From assembly GCF_000938255.1 (NCBI RefSeq), contig NZ_JYMR01000052.1:248001-312000 (forward strand): a DNA stretch of 64,000 nucleotides, read 5' to 3'. The first letter of the stretch is position 1, and each line of letters opens with the position of its first letter. Both the position numbers and the translations under genes were made by a program. This document shows, one piece after another, positions 26,044 through 34,777 of this stretch. Source of the stretch: Bradyrhizobium sp. LTSP849. GTDB taxonomy: Bacteria > Pseudomonadota > Alphaproteobacteria > Rhizobiales > Xanthobacteraceae. The notes beneath the pieces are model-generated. The model was given only the letters and a program-made list of their open reading frames with translations. It had not been told where the DNA came from and searched no databases.

Positions 26044-26976
26044 ATGAGCAACAATCGACGATCCGCCGGACGCTCTGCCCCCGACAGCCGGCAACTGGAC
26101 TGCTTTCGGGAGGTGATGGCGACCGGGTCGATCCGGGCAGCGGCTGACGCCCTCAACGTTGAGCCGTCCGTCGTCAGCCGCCACATTGCGCGCCTTTCGG
26201 CCGATCTCGGCGTGGCGCTGTTCGAGCGACGCGGACGCGGCGTCATTCCCACCGAAGCGGCCCAGATCGTGCTCGCCTATTGCCGGGAGAGGACGGCGAG
26301 CGACGATACACTGCGCAGCCGGCTTGACGACTTGCGCGGCCTGAAGCGCGGCACCTTGCAGGTCATGGCCGGCGACGGCTTCGCCGAGGCGGTGATGGAC
26401 CGTTTGCTCCCGGCGTTCTGCCGGCGCTATCCGGGCATTGACGTGACCCTGCGGGCCGGCAGCGCCAGGGACATCGTGCGGGCGATCGCCGAAGACGATT
26501 GCCACGTCGGCTTCACGCTCTCCGCGCCGCCGCATGCTTCCGTGCGCGTCTTTCGCGAGCGGCCGCGGCCGCTGCGACTGGTTGCAAAAGCCGGCCACCC
26601 AATCGCCGCGCTGCGCGAGCCCGTCCGGCTCTCGGCGCTTGCGAGCCACGCCGTCGCGCTCGCCATGCCCGGCGCCGGCCTGCATGCGCTCGTCCAGACG
26701 GCGACCGAGAGAGAAGGCGTGACGATTTCCGCGAGCTTCACGGCGGACCGCGCCGCGACGCTGCGCCGCTACGCGCTGGCCGGCCTCGGCGTGACCTTCC
26801 TGTCCGAACGCATGATCGCGCGCGAACTCGCCCAGGGCACGCTGGTCGCCCGGCGGACGACGAGCAAGGTGCTGGAGAACAGCCGCGCACAGGTCCTGGT
26901 CCGCGCCGGCCGCACGCTTTCCGCCCCACTTCGGGCGCTGCTTGCCGAGGTCAAGCTGATCGACGCCGTGCTCTAG
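26044..26976 (+). CDS. LysR family transcriptional regulator
   Basis: 310 residues. The helix-turn-helix is ATGSIRAAADALNVEPSVVSR (about 26-46), and the effector domain includes LQVMAGDGFAEAVMDRLLP and the ligand-loop region VGFTLSAPP. VEPSVVSRHIARL instead of the common TQPAVSRQI is a small deviation. The gene is divergent from the M81 peptidase gene with an 88-base gap, so it likely controls that gene. No strong ribosome binding site precedes the ATG. Confidence 0.88.
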   Translation: MSNNRRSAGRSAPDSRQLDCFREVMATGSIRAAADALNVEPSVVSRHIARLSADLGVALFERRGRGVIPTEAAQIVLAYCRERTASDDTLRSRLDDLRGLKRGTLQVMAGDGFAEAVMDRLLPAFCRRYPGIDVTLRAGSARDIVRAIAEDDCHVGFTLSAPPHASVRVFRERPRPLRLVAKAGHPIAALREPVRLSALASHAVALAMPGAGLHALVQTATEREGVTISASFTADRAATLRRYALAGLGVTFLSERMIARELAQGTLVARRTTSKVLENSRAQVLVRAGRTLSAPLRALLAEVKLIDAVL

Positions 26977-26982
26977 CTGCTG

Positions 26983-28170
26983 CTATTGATGCGTGATTGC
27001 GCGGATCGCGCCGCGCAGCTCGGCGAGGCCGCGCAAGCGGCCGATCGCGGTGTAGCCGGGATTGGTGCGCTTGGTGGCGGCAAGATCATCCAGCATGCGA
27101 TGGCCGTGATCGGGCCGAAAGACGATCTGCTTGTCTGGCGAACGCCGCGCGTTCTCCTTCAGCAGCGCTTTCAGCACCGCAACCATGTCGACGTCGCCGT
27201 CGAGATGATCGGACTCGTAGAAGGACAGGCCGTCGGCCTCGCGCTTGGTTGCGCGCAGATGTGCGAAGGCGATACGCGGGCCGAAGCGCTCGGCCATCGC
27301 GGGTAGGTTGTTCTCGGCACGCACGCCGAGCGAGCCCGTGCACAGGCAGATGCCGTTGGCCTTGGACGGCACGGCGTCGAACAGCGCCTGATAATCGTCG
27401 GCCGTGGAGGCGACCCGTGGCAGGCCGAACAGCGGCCGCGGCGGATCATCGGGGTGCAGCGTCAGGGACACGCCAAGTTGCTCGGCGATGGGTGCGACGC
27501 GGCCTAGAAATTCGGCAAGATGCTGGCGCAAAATCTTGGGCGTGATGTCGCGATAGGTCTCTAACCGGTCGCGGAATTGCGGGATGGTCATCGGTTCGGT
27601 GGTCGAGCCCGGCAGAGCGCTGGCGATGGTCATGATGAGATAATCGATGTCCGCCTGGCTCATCTTGTCGAAGAGATTTTTCGCGCGCGCCTGCTGCTCG
27701 GGCGAATACTCCTGCACGGCTGTCGAGCGCTTCAGGATATGCAGCTCGAAGGCGGCAAAGCGGTCCTGGTCGAAACGCATCGCGCGGGCGCCGTTCGGCA
27801 GCTCCCATTCAAGATCGGTTCGGCACCAGTCAACCACGGGCATGAAGTTGTAGCAGATGATCTTGATGCCCGCGGCCGCGACCGCCTCCAAGCTCGCGAT
27901 CCACGCCTCGATCGACTTCGTCGCCTTGGCCCCGAGACGTTTGACATCGTCGGGGATCGGAATCGATTCCACCACCGACCAGGTCAGTTGCGAGCGGCCC
28001 GGCTGGCCACGCTCGATGAAATTCTTGCGCTCCTCGACCGCCTTGCGCGTCCAGGCTTCGCCGATCGGCACCTGATGCAGCGCCGAGACGATATCCGTCG
28101 CCCCGGCCTGCCTGACATCATCCAGCGATACGGGATCATCGGGCCCGTACCAGCGCCATCCCTGCAACAT
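26983..28170 (-). CDS. uxuA: Mannonate dehydratase
   Basis: 395 residues. The N-terminus WRWYGPDDPVSLDDVRQAGA matches UxuA almost word for word, and the TIM-barrel metal-binding segments are present (SLTLHPDDPP near 235, ICLCTGSLG near 275, FRPDHGHRMLDDL near 350). It dehydrates D-mannonate to 2-keto-3-deoxy-D-gluconate in hexuronate catabolism. A GTG at 28173 directly precedes the ATG at 28170. It is the last gene of a minus-strand group with a zinc dehydrogenase and a TRAP importer; the partner uxuB lies divergently at 33272. Confidence 0.93.
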   Translation of the reverse strand: MLQGWRWYGPDDPVSLDDVRQAGATDIVSALHQVPIGEAWTRKAVEERKNFIERGQPGRSQLTWSVVESIPIPDDVKRLGAKATKSIEAWIASLEAVAAAGIKIICYNFMPVVDWCRTDLEWELPNGARAMRFDQDRFAAFELHILKRSTAVQEYSPEQQARAKNLFDKMSQADIDYLIMTIASALPGSTTEPMTIPQFRDRLETYRDITPKILRQHLAEFLGRVAPIAEQLGVSLTLHPDDPPRPLFGLPRVASTADDYQALFDAVPSKANGICLCTGSLGVRAENNLPAMAERFGPRIAFAHLRATKREADGLSFYESDHLDGDVDMVAVLKALLKENARRSPDKQIVFRPDHGHRMLDDLAATKRTNPGYTAIGRLRGLAELRGAIRAITHQ

Positions 28171-28188
28171 CACACGCGTTCTCCTGGA

Positions 28189-29238
28189 TCAGTTCGCGGT
28201 CAACACGACCTTGACGCTCTGCGAGCGGTCAAGCGCCAGCCGCAGCGCATCGGGTGCAGTCGAGAGCGGCCGCTCGGCAGTGACCAGCGACAGCACGTCA
28301 ACGCTACCGTCGGCGATCAGCTCCACCGCCGTCATAAATTCGAGCCCGAAGCGGAACGAACCGCGCAGGTCGATCTCCTTGGCCATCACGGCGTTCGACG
28401 GCGTTGGGATTTGGCCGCCCGGCAGATTGCCGATCTGCACCACAATGCCGCCGCGCCTGACAGTGCCGATCGCGCTCGCAAGCCCCGCCGCCGTGCCCGA
28501 GACCTCGAACGCGACGTCGTAGGGACGCGAAGCAGCCTGCGCCTTCAGGCCATCCTCGCCGCTCGCGACGTTCTCGACGTGAGAGGCGCCAAGCCGGGTC
28601 GCGAAGGCGAGCGGTGCCGGCGCGATATCGGCCACCGTGATGTCAGCCATGCCGGCGCGGCGCGCGGCGAGCATGGTCAGAAGCCCGATCGGGCCGGCGC
28701 CGAAGATGATGCCGCGCTTGCCCTCGATATTGCCGGCGCGCGCGACCGCGTGCAGGCAGACCGCGAGCGGTTCGGCCAGCGCCGCGGCCTGATACGACAC
28801 GTGGTCGGGAATCTTCACGCACTGCGCAGGAATCGCGTCGAAATAATTGGCGAAACCGCCTTGCATGTGCGGTGTCTTCGACGCCGAGCCCATGAAGTAG
28901 ATATTTTCGCAGAGATTTTGCCGACCCTCGCGGCAGGCGACGCAATGGCCGCACCAGCGCGACGGATTGACGGCAACGCGGTCACCGACCTTCAGGCTCG
29001 CCGCAGACCCTGCGATCTCCACGACCTCGCCGGAGATCTCGTGGCCGAGCACCAGCGGCGACTTCACGACGAAATCGCCGGTCCGGGCGTGGCGGAAGTA
29101 GTGCATATCCGAGCCGCAGATGCCGCCGGCGCCGAAACGGATGCGCACCATGCCCGATGCTAACTTGTCGAGCGGGTGCTCGACCATGCGCAGGTCTTCG
29201 GGGCCGAACAGGGTTGCGGCGAGAGCAGTGGAGGTCAT
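28189..29238 (-). CDS. Zinc-dependent alcohol dehydrogenase, L-idonate 5-dehydrogenase-like
   Basis: 349 residues of the medium-chain dehydrogenase family. Catalytic zinc ligands C41 (GICGSD) and H66-E67 (LGHEISG) are present, as is the structural zinc loop NPSRWCGHCVACREGRQNLC. The Rossmann motif is GAGPIGLL. Closest family by pattern is L-idonate 5-dehydrogenase/sorbitol dehydrogenase, converting a polyol or aldonate to a ketone. The start at 29238 overlaps the TRAP permease stop (ATGA). In this setting it would feed an aldonate such as gulonate, idonate or gluconate into the UxuB/UxuA route (inference). Confidence 0.85.
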   Translation of the reverse strand: MTSTALAATLFGPEDLRMVEHPLDKLASGMVRIRFGAGGICGSDMHYFRHARTGDFVVKSPLVLGHEISGEVVEIAGSAASLKVGDRVAVNPSRWCGHCVACREGRQNLCENIYFMGSASKTPHMQGGFANYFDAIPAQCVKIPDHVSYQAAALAEPLAVCLHAVARAGNIEGKRGIIFGAGPIGLLTMLAARRAGMADITVADIAPAPLAFATRLGASHVENVASGEDGLKAQAASRPYDVAFEVSGTAAGLASAIGTVRRGGIVVQIGNLPGGQIPTPSNAVMAKEIDLRGSFRFGLEFMTAVELIADGSVDVLSLVTAERPLSTAPDALRLALDRSQSVKVVLTAN

Positions 29239-30641
29239 TTGGAAAGTCCCATGTATTTCGGCAGCCAGAGGGTCAGTTCGGGAATGTAGGTGATCGCGAT
29301 CAGCGCGAGCATCAGCGGTACCAGCCAGGGCAGGATCGCGACCGTCGTGCGCTCGACCGAGAGTTTTGCGACACGAGCAAGGACGAACAACACCATGCCC
29401 AGCGGCGGATGCAACAAGCCGATCATCAGGTTCAGCGTCATGATCAGGCCGAAATGGATCGGATCGATGCCGAGCTTGAGCACGATCGGCAGCAGGATCG
29501 GCACCAGAATGGTGATCGCCGCCGTGGTGTCGATGAAGCAGCCGACGAATAGGATCAGGATGTTGGCAAGCGCCAGGAACACCCATTTGTTATGGGTGAT
29601 GCTGAGCATCCAGTCCGACAGCATTTGAGCTGCCTGCGACACCGTGAGGAGCCAGGCGAAGATCGAGGCGGCGGTGACAATGAACAGCACCGAGGCCGTG
29701 GTCTCGATGGTGTCGAAGGTCGCCTTCGCCACCGTCTTCAGCGTCATGGTGCGGTAGCGCACGAGGCCGAGGAACAGCGACCAGATCACCGCGGCAACAG
29801 CAGCCTCCGTCGGCGTGAACCAGCCGAGCGTCATGCCGCCGATCAGGATCACAGGCGCCATCAGCGCCATCACCGCGGAGAAGTCGAAATACCAGTCGAT
29901 CGCGAGCAGCGTGCCGAGGCCGAGAACGACCGCCATATTGGTCGACATACCGGCAAGTGTCATCAGCCAGATCGCGAGCGGGAAAGCGAGCACGATGGCG
30001 ATCTCGAGTCCGGCCGAGCCGAGCTGTGGCCAGGAGAACGGCGCATCGCTGCCCCAGTTGTTTTTGTGCGCGAAGTAAGTGACGGTGGCCATCATCAACA
30101 GGGTCATCACAACGCCGGGAATGACGCCGCCCAGAAACAGCGCACCGATCGAGACATTCGCCATCATGCCGTAGATCACGAAGGGCAATGACGGCGGGAT
30201 GATCGGCCCGAGCGTTGCGGAGGCCGCGGTGACGCCGACCGAGAACTCGGTGGAGTAGCCGTGGTCCTTCATCGCCTTGATCTCGATGGTGCCGAGACCG
30301 GCGGCATCCGCGATCGCAGTGCCGGACATGCCGGAGAAGATCACCGAGCCGATGATGTTGACGTGGCCGAGGCCGCCGCGCATCCAGCCCACAAGTGCCA
30401 CGGCGAATTTGTAGATGCGCCCAGTGACGCCGGCGATGTTCATGAGATTTCCGGCGAGGATGAAGAATGGCACGGCGAGCAGCGGAAAGCTCTCGACGCC
30501 GGCGATCATGCGCTGCGCCAACGTGACGTCGGGCGTCACGCCGCTGACCAGGATGTAGAGCAGCGACGACGACGCCATGGCAATCGCCACGGGAACGCCG
30601 AGCAGCATCAGGATGAGGAAACCTCCAAGCAACAGCAGCAT
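29235..30641 (-). CDS. dctM: TRAP transporter large permease (DctM-like)
   Basis: 468 residues with about 12 membrane segments; signatures are ESFPLLAVPFFILAGNLMN, SGMSGTAIADAAGLG and the helical hairpin region TLGPIIPPSLPFVIYG. It moves an organic acid with sodium or protons across the inner membrane. The open frame continues to 30671, but GAAGGG is 7 bases before the ATG at 30641 (MLLLLGGFLILM), which is chosen; it begins 5 bases after the small permease stop. The substrate is inferred from neighbours to be a hexuronate or aldonate. Confidence 0.92.
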   Translation of the reverse strand: MLLLLGGFLILMLLGVPVAIAMASSSLLYILVSGVTPDVTLAQRMIAGVESFPLLAVPFFILAGNLMNIAGVTGRIYKFAVALVGWMRGGLGHVNIIGSVIFSGMSGTAIADAAGLGTIEIKAMKDHGYSTEFSVGVTAASATLGPIIPPSLPFVIYGMMANVSIGALFLGGVIPGVVMTLLMMATVTYFAHKNNWGSDAPFSWPQLGSAGLEIAIVLAFPLAIWLMTLAGMSTNMAVVLGLGTLLAIDWYFDFSAVMALMAPVILIGGMTLGWFTPTEAAVAAVIWSLFLGLVRYRTMTLKTVAKATFDTIETTASVLFIVTAASIFAWLLTVSQAAQMLSDWMLSITHNKWVFLALANILILFVGCFIDTTAAITILVPILLPIVLKLGIDPIHFGLIMTLNLMIGLLHPPLGMVLFVLARVAKLSVERTTVAILPWLVPLMLALIAITYIPELTLWLPKYMGLSK

Positions 30642-30645
30642 AACC

Positions 30646-31224
30646 TTACCCTTCAAAACCGTCGTAGGCACCGGGACGTTCGAGGATCGAATAGCCCTGC
30701 CGCCAGTGTTGCAACGCTACCTGCACGGAACGCACGAACATCAGCACGAAGCCGAGCAGGACGGAGTAGTACACGTAGTCCTTGGGCAAATTGATCGTAG
30801 TCATCGACTCGTCGCCGATGATCCGGATGTAGACCCAGACCAGCTTGATGGCGTAGCCGAAGAAGGCGATCCGGATCAGGTCGATCACTGTGGACAGCGC
30901 GCGCGCCACGAGATGCGGCAGGTAGCGGTAGATCAGGTCGACCTGGATGTGCCGCGACAGCCGCACGCACATCGACGAACCGATGAAGACCACGCCGATC
31001 AGGCAGTAGGTCGCGATCTCCTCGGTCCAGGCGTAGCTGTCGTTGAGAACGTAGCGGGTGAAGAACTGGAGGAAGACGGCGAGCGCCATCACCCAGAAGA
31101 TCACCAGCGCCCCCCAATCTTCGAACGCGTAGATGCCCATATCGACCTTCGGCGTCGACTCTTCCTCGAAGGTATGGGCGATCTCGTCCGCGGTGATCTG
31201 CCGGTGCGTTTCGGCGGTCGACAT
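30646..31224 (-). CDS. dctQ: TRAP transporter small permease (DctQ-like)
   Basis: 192 residues, four membrane segments (first ALVIFWVMALAVFLQFFTRYV). The DctQ signature WTEEIATYCLIGVVFIGSSMCVR is present, shown here in parts. A cytoplasmic N-terminus of about 35 residues (ITADEIAHTFEEES) is somewhat longer than in many DctQ proteins. It pairs with DctM. GGGAG precedes the ATG. An inverted repeat lies between this gene and the binding-protein gene upstream. Confidence 0.9.
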   Translation of the reverse strand: MSTAETHRQITADEIAHTFEEESTPKVDMGIYAFEDWGALVIFWVMALAVFLQFFTRYVLNDSYAWTEEIATYCLIGVVFIGSSMCVRLSRHIQVDLIYRYLPHLVARALSTVIDLIRIAFFGYAIKLVWVYIRIIGDESMTTINLPKDYVYYSVLLGFVLMFVRSVQVALQHWRQGYSILERPGAYDGFEG

Positions 31225-31250
31225 AGGTCTACTCCCTCAATGGACTTGGG

Positions 31251-31292
31251 CGTCATTCCGGGCAACGCATCAGCGTCGAACCCGGAATGACG
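31251..31292. repeat. Palindromic element between TRAP dctP and dctQ
   Basis: CGTCATTCCGGG at 31251-31262 returns as CCCGGAATGACG at 31281-31292, 12 perfect bases with an 18-base loop. As an intra-operon hairpin just 3' of the binding-protein gene it could protect the upstream mRNA or reduce read-through, giving more binding protein than permease. Confidence 0.8.
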
Positions 31293-31301
31293 GTCGTTGC
31301 G

Positions 31302-32279
31302 CTACTTGACCGCCTGGATGCGTTCCCAGTCGGCCTTGCGATAACCAAACGTCTCGAACGGAACATTCTTCAGCACGGTGTCGCGAAACTCGTTCTTGTC
31401 GACTTCGGTCACGGTCAGGCCCTTCTCCTTGAAGAAGGCGACCAGCTTGGCTTCGTTCTGCTTGATCTCGTCGGTCGCCTTGGCGGCCGCTTCTTGCGCC
31501 ACGTCCGTGAAGATCTTCTTGTCCTCGTCGCTCAGCTTCTTCCAGAGCGCGCCCGCCACCACCGTGTTGAGGTGGTCGACGATGTGACCGGTCAACACGA
31601 TGTACTTCTGCACCTCGTAGAACTTCTTGGCCTCGATCGTGGTCAGCGGGTTCTCCTGCGCCTCGACGGTACCGTTCTGGAGCGCGAGATAGACTTCGGC
31701 GAACGCGATCGGCGCGGTGTTGGCCCCGCAGGCGCGCGGCATCGCCAGATAGGCCGGCACGTCCGGCACGCGCATCTTCAGGCCTTTGAGGTCCGCACAG
31801 CTCTTGATCGGCTTGTTCGACGAGGTCTGGCGCACGCCATAATAGGTCACCGCGATGATGTGGTGGCCACTCTTGTCCTCATACCCCTTGGCGAGCTCCT
31901 TGAAGATGTCGCTCTTGGTGTAGGCGAGCAGATGGTCGGCGTCGCGGAAGGTGTAGGGATAATAGGTCACGCCGATCGGCGGGAAGCTCTTGGCGGCGAA
32001 GCTCGAGCCGGAGATGATGATATCGACCGAACCGAGCGAGAGGCCCTGGTTGATGTCGGCTTCCTTGCCGAGTTGGGACGCCGGATAGACGTCGATTTGA
32101 TAGCGTCCGTTGGTGCGCTTGCCGATCTCCTGCGCGGCCCAGACCGAAGCCGTGTGAAACGGCTCCGAGGTCTCGTAGACATGGGCCCATTTCAACTTGG
32201 TCTGCGCCATGCCGGGATTGGTCGCCGCACACATGGCCGCGGCCGAGACCGCCAGCACCATCGCCATTTTCTTCAACAT
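31302..32279 (-). CDS. dctP: TRAP transporter substrate-binding protein (DctP-like)
   Basis: 325 residues with a signal peptide (KKMAMVLAVSAAAMCAATNPGMAQ). The mature part has DctP landmarks: LKWAHVYETSEPFHTASVWAA, VYPASQLGKEADINQGL, and the carboxylate-binding arginine region LKGLKMRVPDVPAYL. It delivers a periplasmic organic acid to DctQM. GGAGG lies before the ATG at 32279, preferred over 32294. The segment LQNGTVEAQENPLTTIEAKKF, seen here in two halves, is typical of the sugar-acid clade. Ligand inferred: hexuronate or aldonate. Confidence 0.92.
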   Translation of the reverse strand: MLKKMAMVLAVSAAAMCAATNPGMAQTKLKWAHVYETSEPFHTASVWAAQEIGKRTNGRYQIDVYPASQLGKEADINQGLSLGSVDIIISGSSFAAKSFPPIGVTYYPYTFRDADHLLAYTKSDIFKELAKGYEDKSGHHIIAVTYYGVRQTSSNKPIKSCADLKGLKMRVPDVPAYLAMPRACGANTAPIAFAEVYLALQNGTVEAQENPLTTIEAKKFYEVQKYIVLTGHIVDHLNTVVAGALWKKLSDEDKKIFTDVAQEAAAKATDEIKQNEAKLVAFFKEKGLTVTEVDKNEFRDTVLKNVPFETFGYRKADWERIQAVK

Positions 32280-32348
32280 CGATTTTTCCTCCATCCTTTA
32301 AGTCTGTTTCTTATTCGCCCGCCCTTAAGTGGTGCGGGCCGCCCAATG

Positions 32349-33161
32349 TCATCGCGGCCGCGCGCTACCGGCCTTGGCCTCTTTGTTCAACGGTCGTTTT
32401 GATTTCGCCGGCTTTTCCGATGATCGTGCCGCCCGCTTCCGTTTGGAGGGCGATCCGGCTGCGACCTCGGCGCCAAAATTCTGCGCAAAGCGCTCCTGCG
32501 AATGCGCGAGATGATCACGCATCGCATCGCGGGCGGCGTTGGGTTGGCGCGCCGCAATGGCATCGCGCACGACACGATGTTCCTCGAGCGCGGTGCGCCA
32601 CGTGCCGGGGTTCTCGAAGTAATGCGCAAGCTGCGTGAAATAGGGATTGAGGCGCTGGTCAAAGAGCTCGCCGACCACGCGCACCAGCACGGCGTTGCCG
32701 AGGCATCCAGCGATTGCGACATGGAAGGCGCGATCGTGGACCATCGAGGCTTCGCCGGGATGGTCGACATTCTCCATCGCGACGAGAGCGGCATCGATGC
32801 GCGCGACGTCGTCCTTGGTCGCCACGCGCGCGGCCTGCTCGGCGATCGCGCTTTCGAGGAATTCGCGGGCACGCAACAGCTCGAACGGGCCTTCGATGAC
32901 GGCCGCCGCCGACACGGGCGCAGCGCCCGCGGGCTCAATCACATAGATGCCGGAACCGACGCGGATGCGGACGCGGCCCTCGACTTCGAGCGCGATCAGG
33001 GCTTCGCGCACCGTCGGCCGCGACACCTTGAGCTGCTCGGCGAGCTCGCGCTCGGTCGGCAGGCGGCTGCCGACCGCGTATTCACCGCTGTCGATCAGGC
33101 TTCGCAATTGATCGGCGATTTGGCGATAGAGCCGTCTCGCCTCCACAGCTTCCAGCGGCAC
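32349..33161 (-). CDS. GntR family regulator, UxuR/ExuR-like FadR subfamily
   Basis: 270 residues. Helix-turn-helix: TERELAEQLKVSRPTVREAL (36-55). The FCD ligand domain has metal/ligand histidines in MVHDRAFHVAIAG, LEEHRVVRDAI and MRDHLAHSQ. A basic tail of about 35 residues (SPSKRKRAARSSEKPAKSKR) extends beyond the usual C-terminus. It stands between the TRAP/uxuA genes and uxuB, and a palindrome like the E. coli UxuR/ExuR site lies just upstream, so it is probably the repressor of the hexuronate genes. Confidence 0.88.
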   Translation of the reverse strand: MPLEAVEARRLYRQIADQLRSLIDSGEYAVGSRLPTERELAEQLKVSRPTVREALIALEVEGRVRIRVGSGIYVIEPAGAAPVSAAAVIEGPFELLRAREFLESAIAEQAARVATKDDVARIDAALVAMENVDHPGEASMVHDRAFHVAIAGCLGNAVLVRVVGELFDQRLNPYFTQLAHYFENPGTWRTALEEHRVVRDAIAARQPNAARDAMRDHLAHSQERFAQNFGAEVAAGSPSKRKRAARSSEKPAKSKRPLNKEAKAGSARPR

Positions 33162-33225
33162 GCTGGCCTCCCCGAAAAGGGCCTCGCTGGGGAACTTCGC
33201 CCCCGGCGGCCCGCCAATTTTGGAT

Positions 33226-33242
33226 AATTGGCCTTACCAATT
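33226..33242. promoter_or_regulatory. Candidate UxuR/ExuR-type operator
   Basis: AATTGG-CCTTA-CCAATT is a perfect inverted repeat located between the GntR gene and uxuB. It closely resembles the E. coli hexuronate operator as I remember it (AAATTGGTATACCAATTT). A second CCAA-tt-TTGG palindrome lies just upstream (33214-33223). The site is about 30 bases before the uxuB start, where a repressor would block transcription. Confidence 0.7.
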
Positions 33243-33271
33243 GACCGGAGCATTGACCGAGGAGGGGCGCC

Positions 33272-34777
33272 ATGTCAAGCAGCGGCCAAACACAGGGAGA
33301 GACGACCATGCGGCTCGGCCGCGCCAATCTCGATCGGCTGGCACCTCGCATCCGCCGCCCGGCCTATGACCGCTCGCGCATCACGCCCGGCATCGTGCAC
33401 CTCGGCCTTGGCGCCTTTCATCGCGCTCATCAAGCCGTCGTCATCGACGACTGCCTGTCCGCCGGTGCCAACGCATGGGGCATCATCGGCGCGAGCCTGC
33501 GCAGTCCGGACACGCGCGACGCCCTCGCCCCGCAGGATCATCTCTACACCGTCGCCGTGCGCGCGGCCGAAGGCACCGAGCACCGCGTCATCGGCGCGCT
33601 GCTCGACAGCGTCGTCGCCCGCGAAAAGCCTTCGCGGCTGGTCGACAGGATGGCGGATCCTTCCACTCGCATCGTCTCGCTCACGGTCACCGAAAAAGGC
33701 TATTGCCACACGCCGCAGACCGGCGATCTCGACGAACGGCATCCGGACGTGGTGCACGATCTGAACAATTTCGACGCGCCGCGCTCGGCGCCCGGTTTCA
33801 TCGTGGCTGCGCTGGCGCGCCGGCGGGCGCAGGGGCTTTCGCCTTTCACCGTGTTGTGCTGCGACAACCTTGCTGCCAATGGCCACACCGTGCAGCGAAT
33901 CGTGACACAGTTCGCCGCGCTGCGGTCGAAGGATCTTGGCAAGTGGATCGCGGATACCGTCGCCTTCCCCTGCACCATGGTCGACCGCATCGTGCCGGAG
34001 ACCACCGATGCGGACCGCGACGCGGTCGCCTCGGCGCTCGGCCTGCGCGACGCCTGGCCGGTGATGACCGAGCCATTCACGCAATGGGTGGTCGAGGACC
34101 GCTTCGCCACAGGCCGGCCCGATCTTGCGGCTGCGGGCGTCGAGCTCGTCACTGATGTCAAGCCGTTCGAGCTGATGAAGCTGCGGCTGCTCAACGCCAG
34201 CCATTCGGCGTTGGCCTATCTCGGCTATCTCGCCGGCTACGAGACCATCGCCGACACGATGACCGATCCGCATTTCGCACGGCTCGCCGCGCAGGTGATG
34301 GAAGAGGCCGCCGTGACGCTGACGATGCCATCAGGCACCGACCTTGCCGCCTATCGCGCCTCGCTGCTCAAGCGCTTTTCCAATCCGGCGCTGCATCACC
34401 GCACCTGGCAGATCGCGATGGACGGCTCGCAAAAGCTGCCGCAGCGGCTGCTCGGCGCAATGCAGGACCGCATCGCCAGGAACATGCCGATCGCGACGCA
34501 TGCGCTCGCGGTCGCCGGCTGGATGCGCTACGTCACCGCACTCGACGAACACGGCCGCGCCATCGACGTGCGCGATCCGCTCGCCGGCGAGCTCGCGGCG
34601 TTGGCGCGCGAGGCCGGTCCCGTTGCCGAACGGCTCGCGCCGGCTTTGCTCGGCGTGACAAAAGTGTTTGGGCCACTCGGTGCCAAGCAGCGCCTGCGCG
34701 AGGCGGTGACCGCAGCGCTCGGGCGTCTTTATGCGCAAGGTGCCCGACGCGCGGTGGAGACGCTCGTTTCCACGTGA
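33272..34777 (+). CDS. uxuB: Mannitol dehydrogenase family protein, D-mannonate oxidoreductase-like
   Basis: 501 residues, the length of UxuB/MtlD-type long-chain dehydrogenases. The N-terminal NAD-binding region is GIVHLGLGAFHRAHQAVVID, and the catalytic signature K-x4-N-x2-H is in MKLRLLNASHSALAYLG (about 300-316). It reduces fructuronate to mannonate or oxidises mannonate, linking to UxuA. AGGAGGGG precedes the ATG at 33272; a second ATG at 33308 also has a ribosome binding site. First gene on the plus strand after the UxuR-like operator. Confidence 0.9.
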   Translation: MSSSGQTQGETTMRLGRANLDRLAPRIRRPAYDRSRITPGIVHLGLGAFHRAHQAVVIDDCLSAGANAWGIIGASLRSPDTRDALAPQDHLYTVAVRAAEGTEHRVIGALLDSVVAREKPSRLVDRMADPSTRIVSLTVTEKGYCHTPQTGDLDERHPDVVHDLNNFDAPRSAPGFIVAALARRRAQGLSPFTVLCCDNLAANGHTVQRIVTQFAALRSKDLGKWIADTVAFPCTMVDRIVPETTDADRDAVASALGLRDAWPVMTEPFTQWVVEDRFATGRPDLAAAGVELVTDVKPFELMKLRLLNASHSALAYLGYLAGYETIADTMTDPHFARLAAQVMEEAAVTLTMPSGTDLAAYRASLLKRFSNPALHHRTWQIAMDGSQKLPQRLLGAMQDRIARNMPIATHALAVAGWMRYVTALDEHGRAIDVRDPLAGELAALAREAGPVAERLAPALLGVTKVFGPLGAKQRLREAVTAALGRLYAQGARRAVETLVST

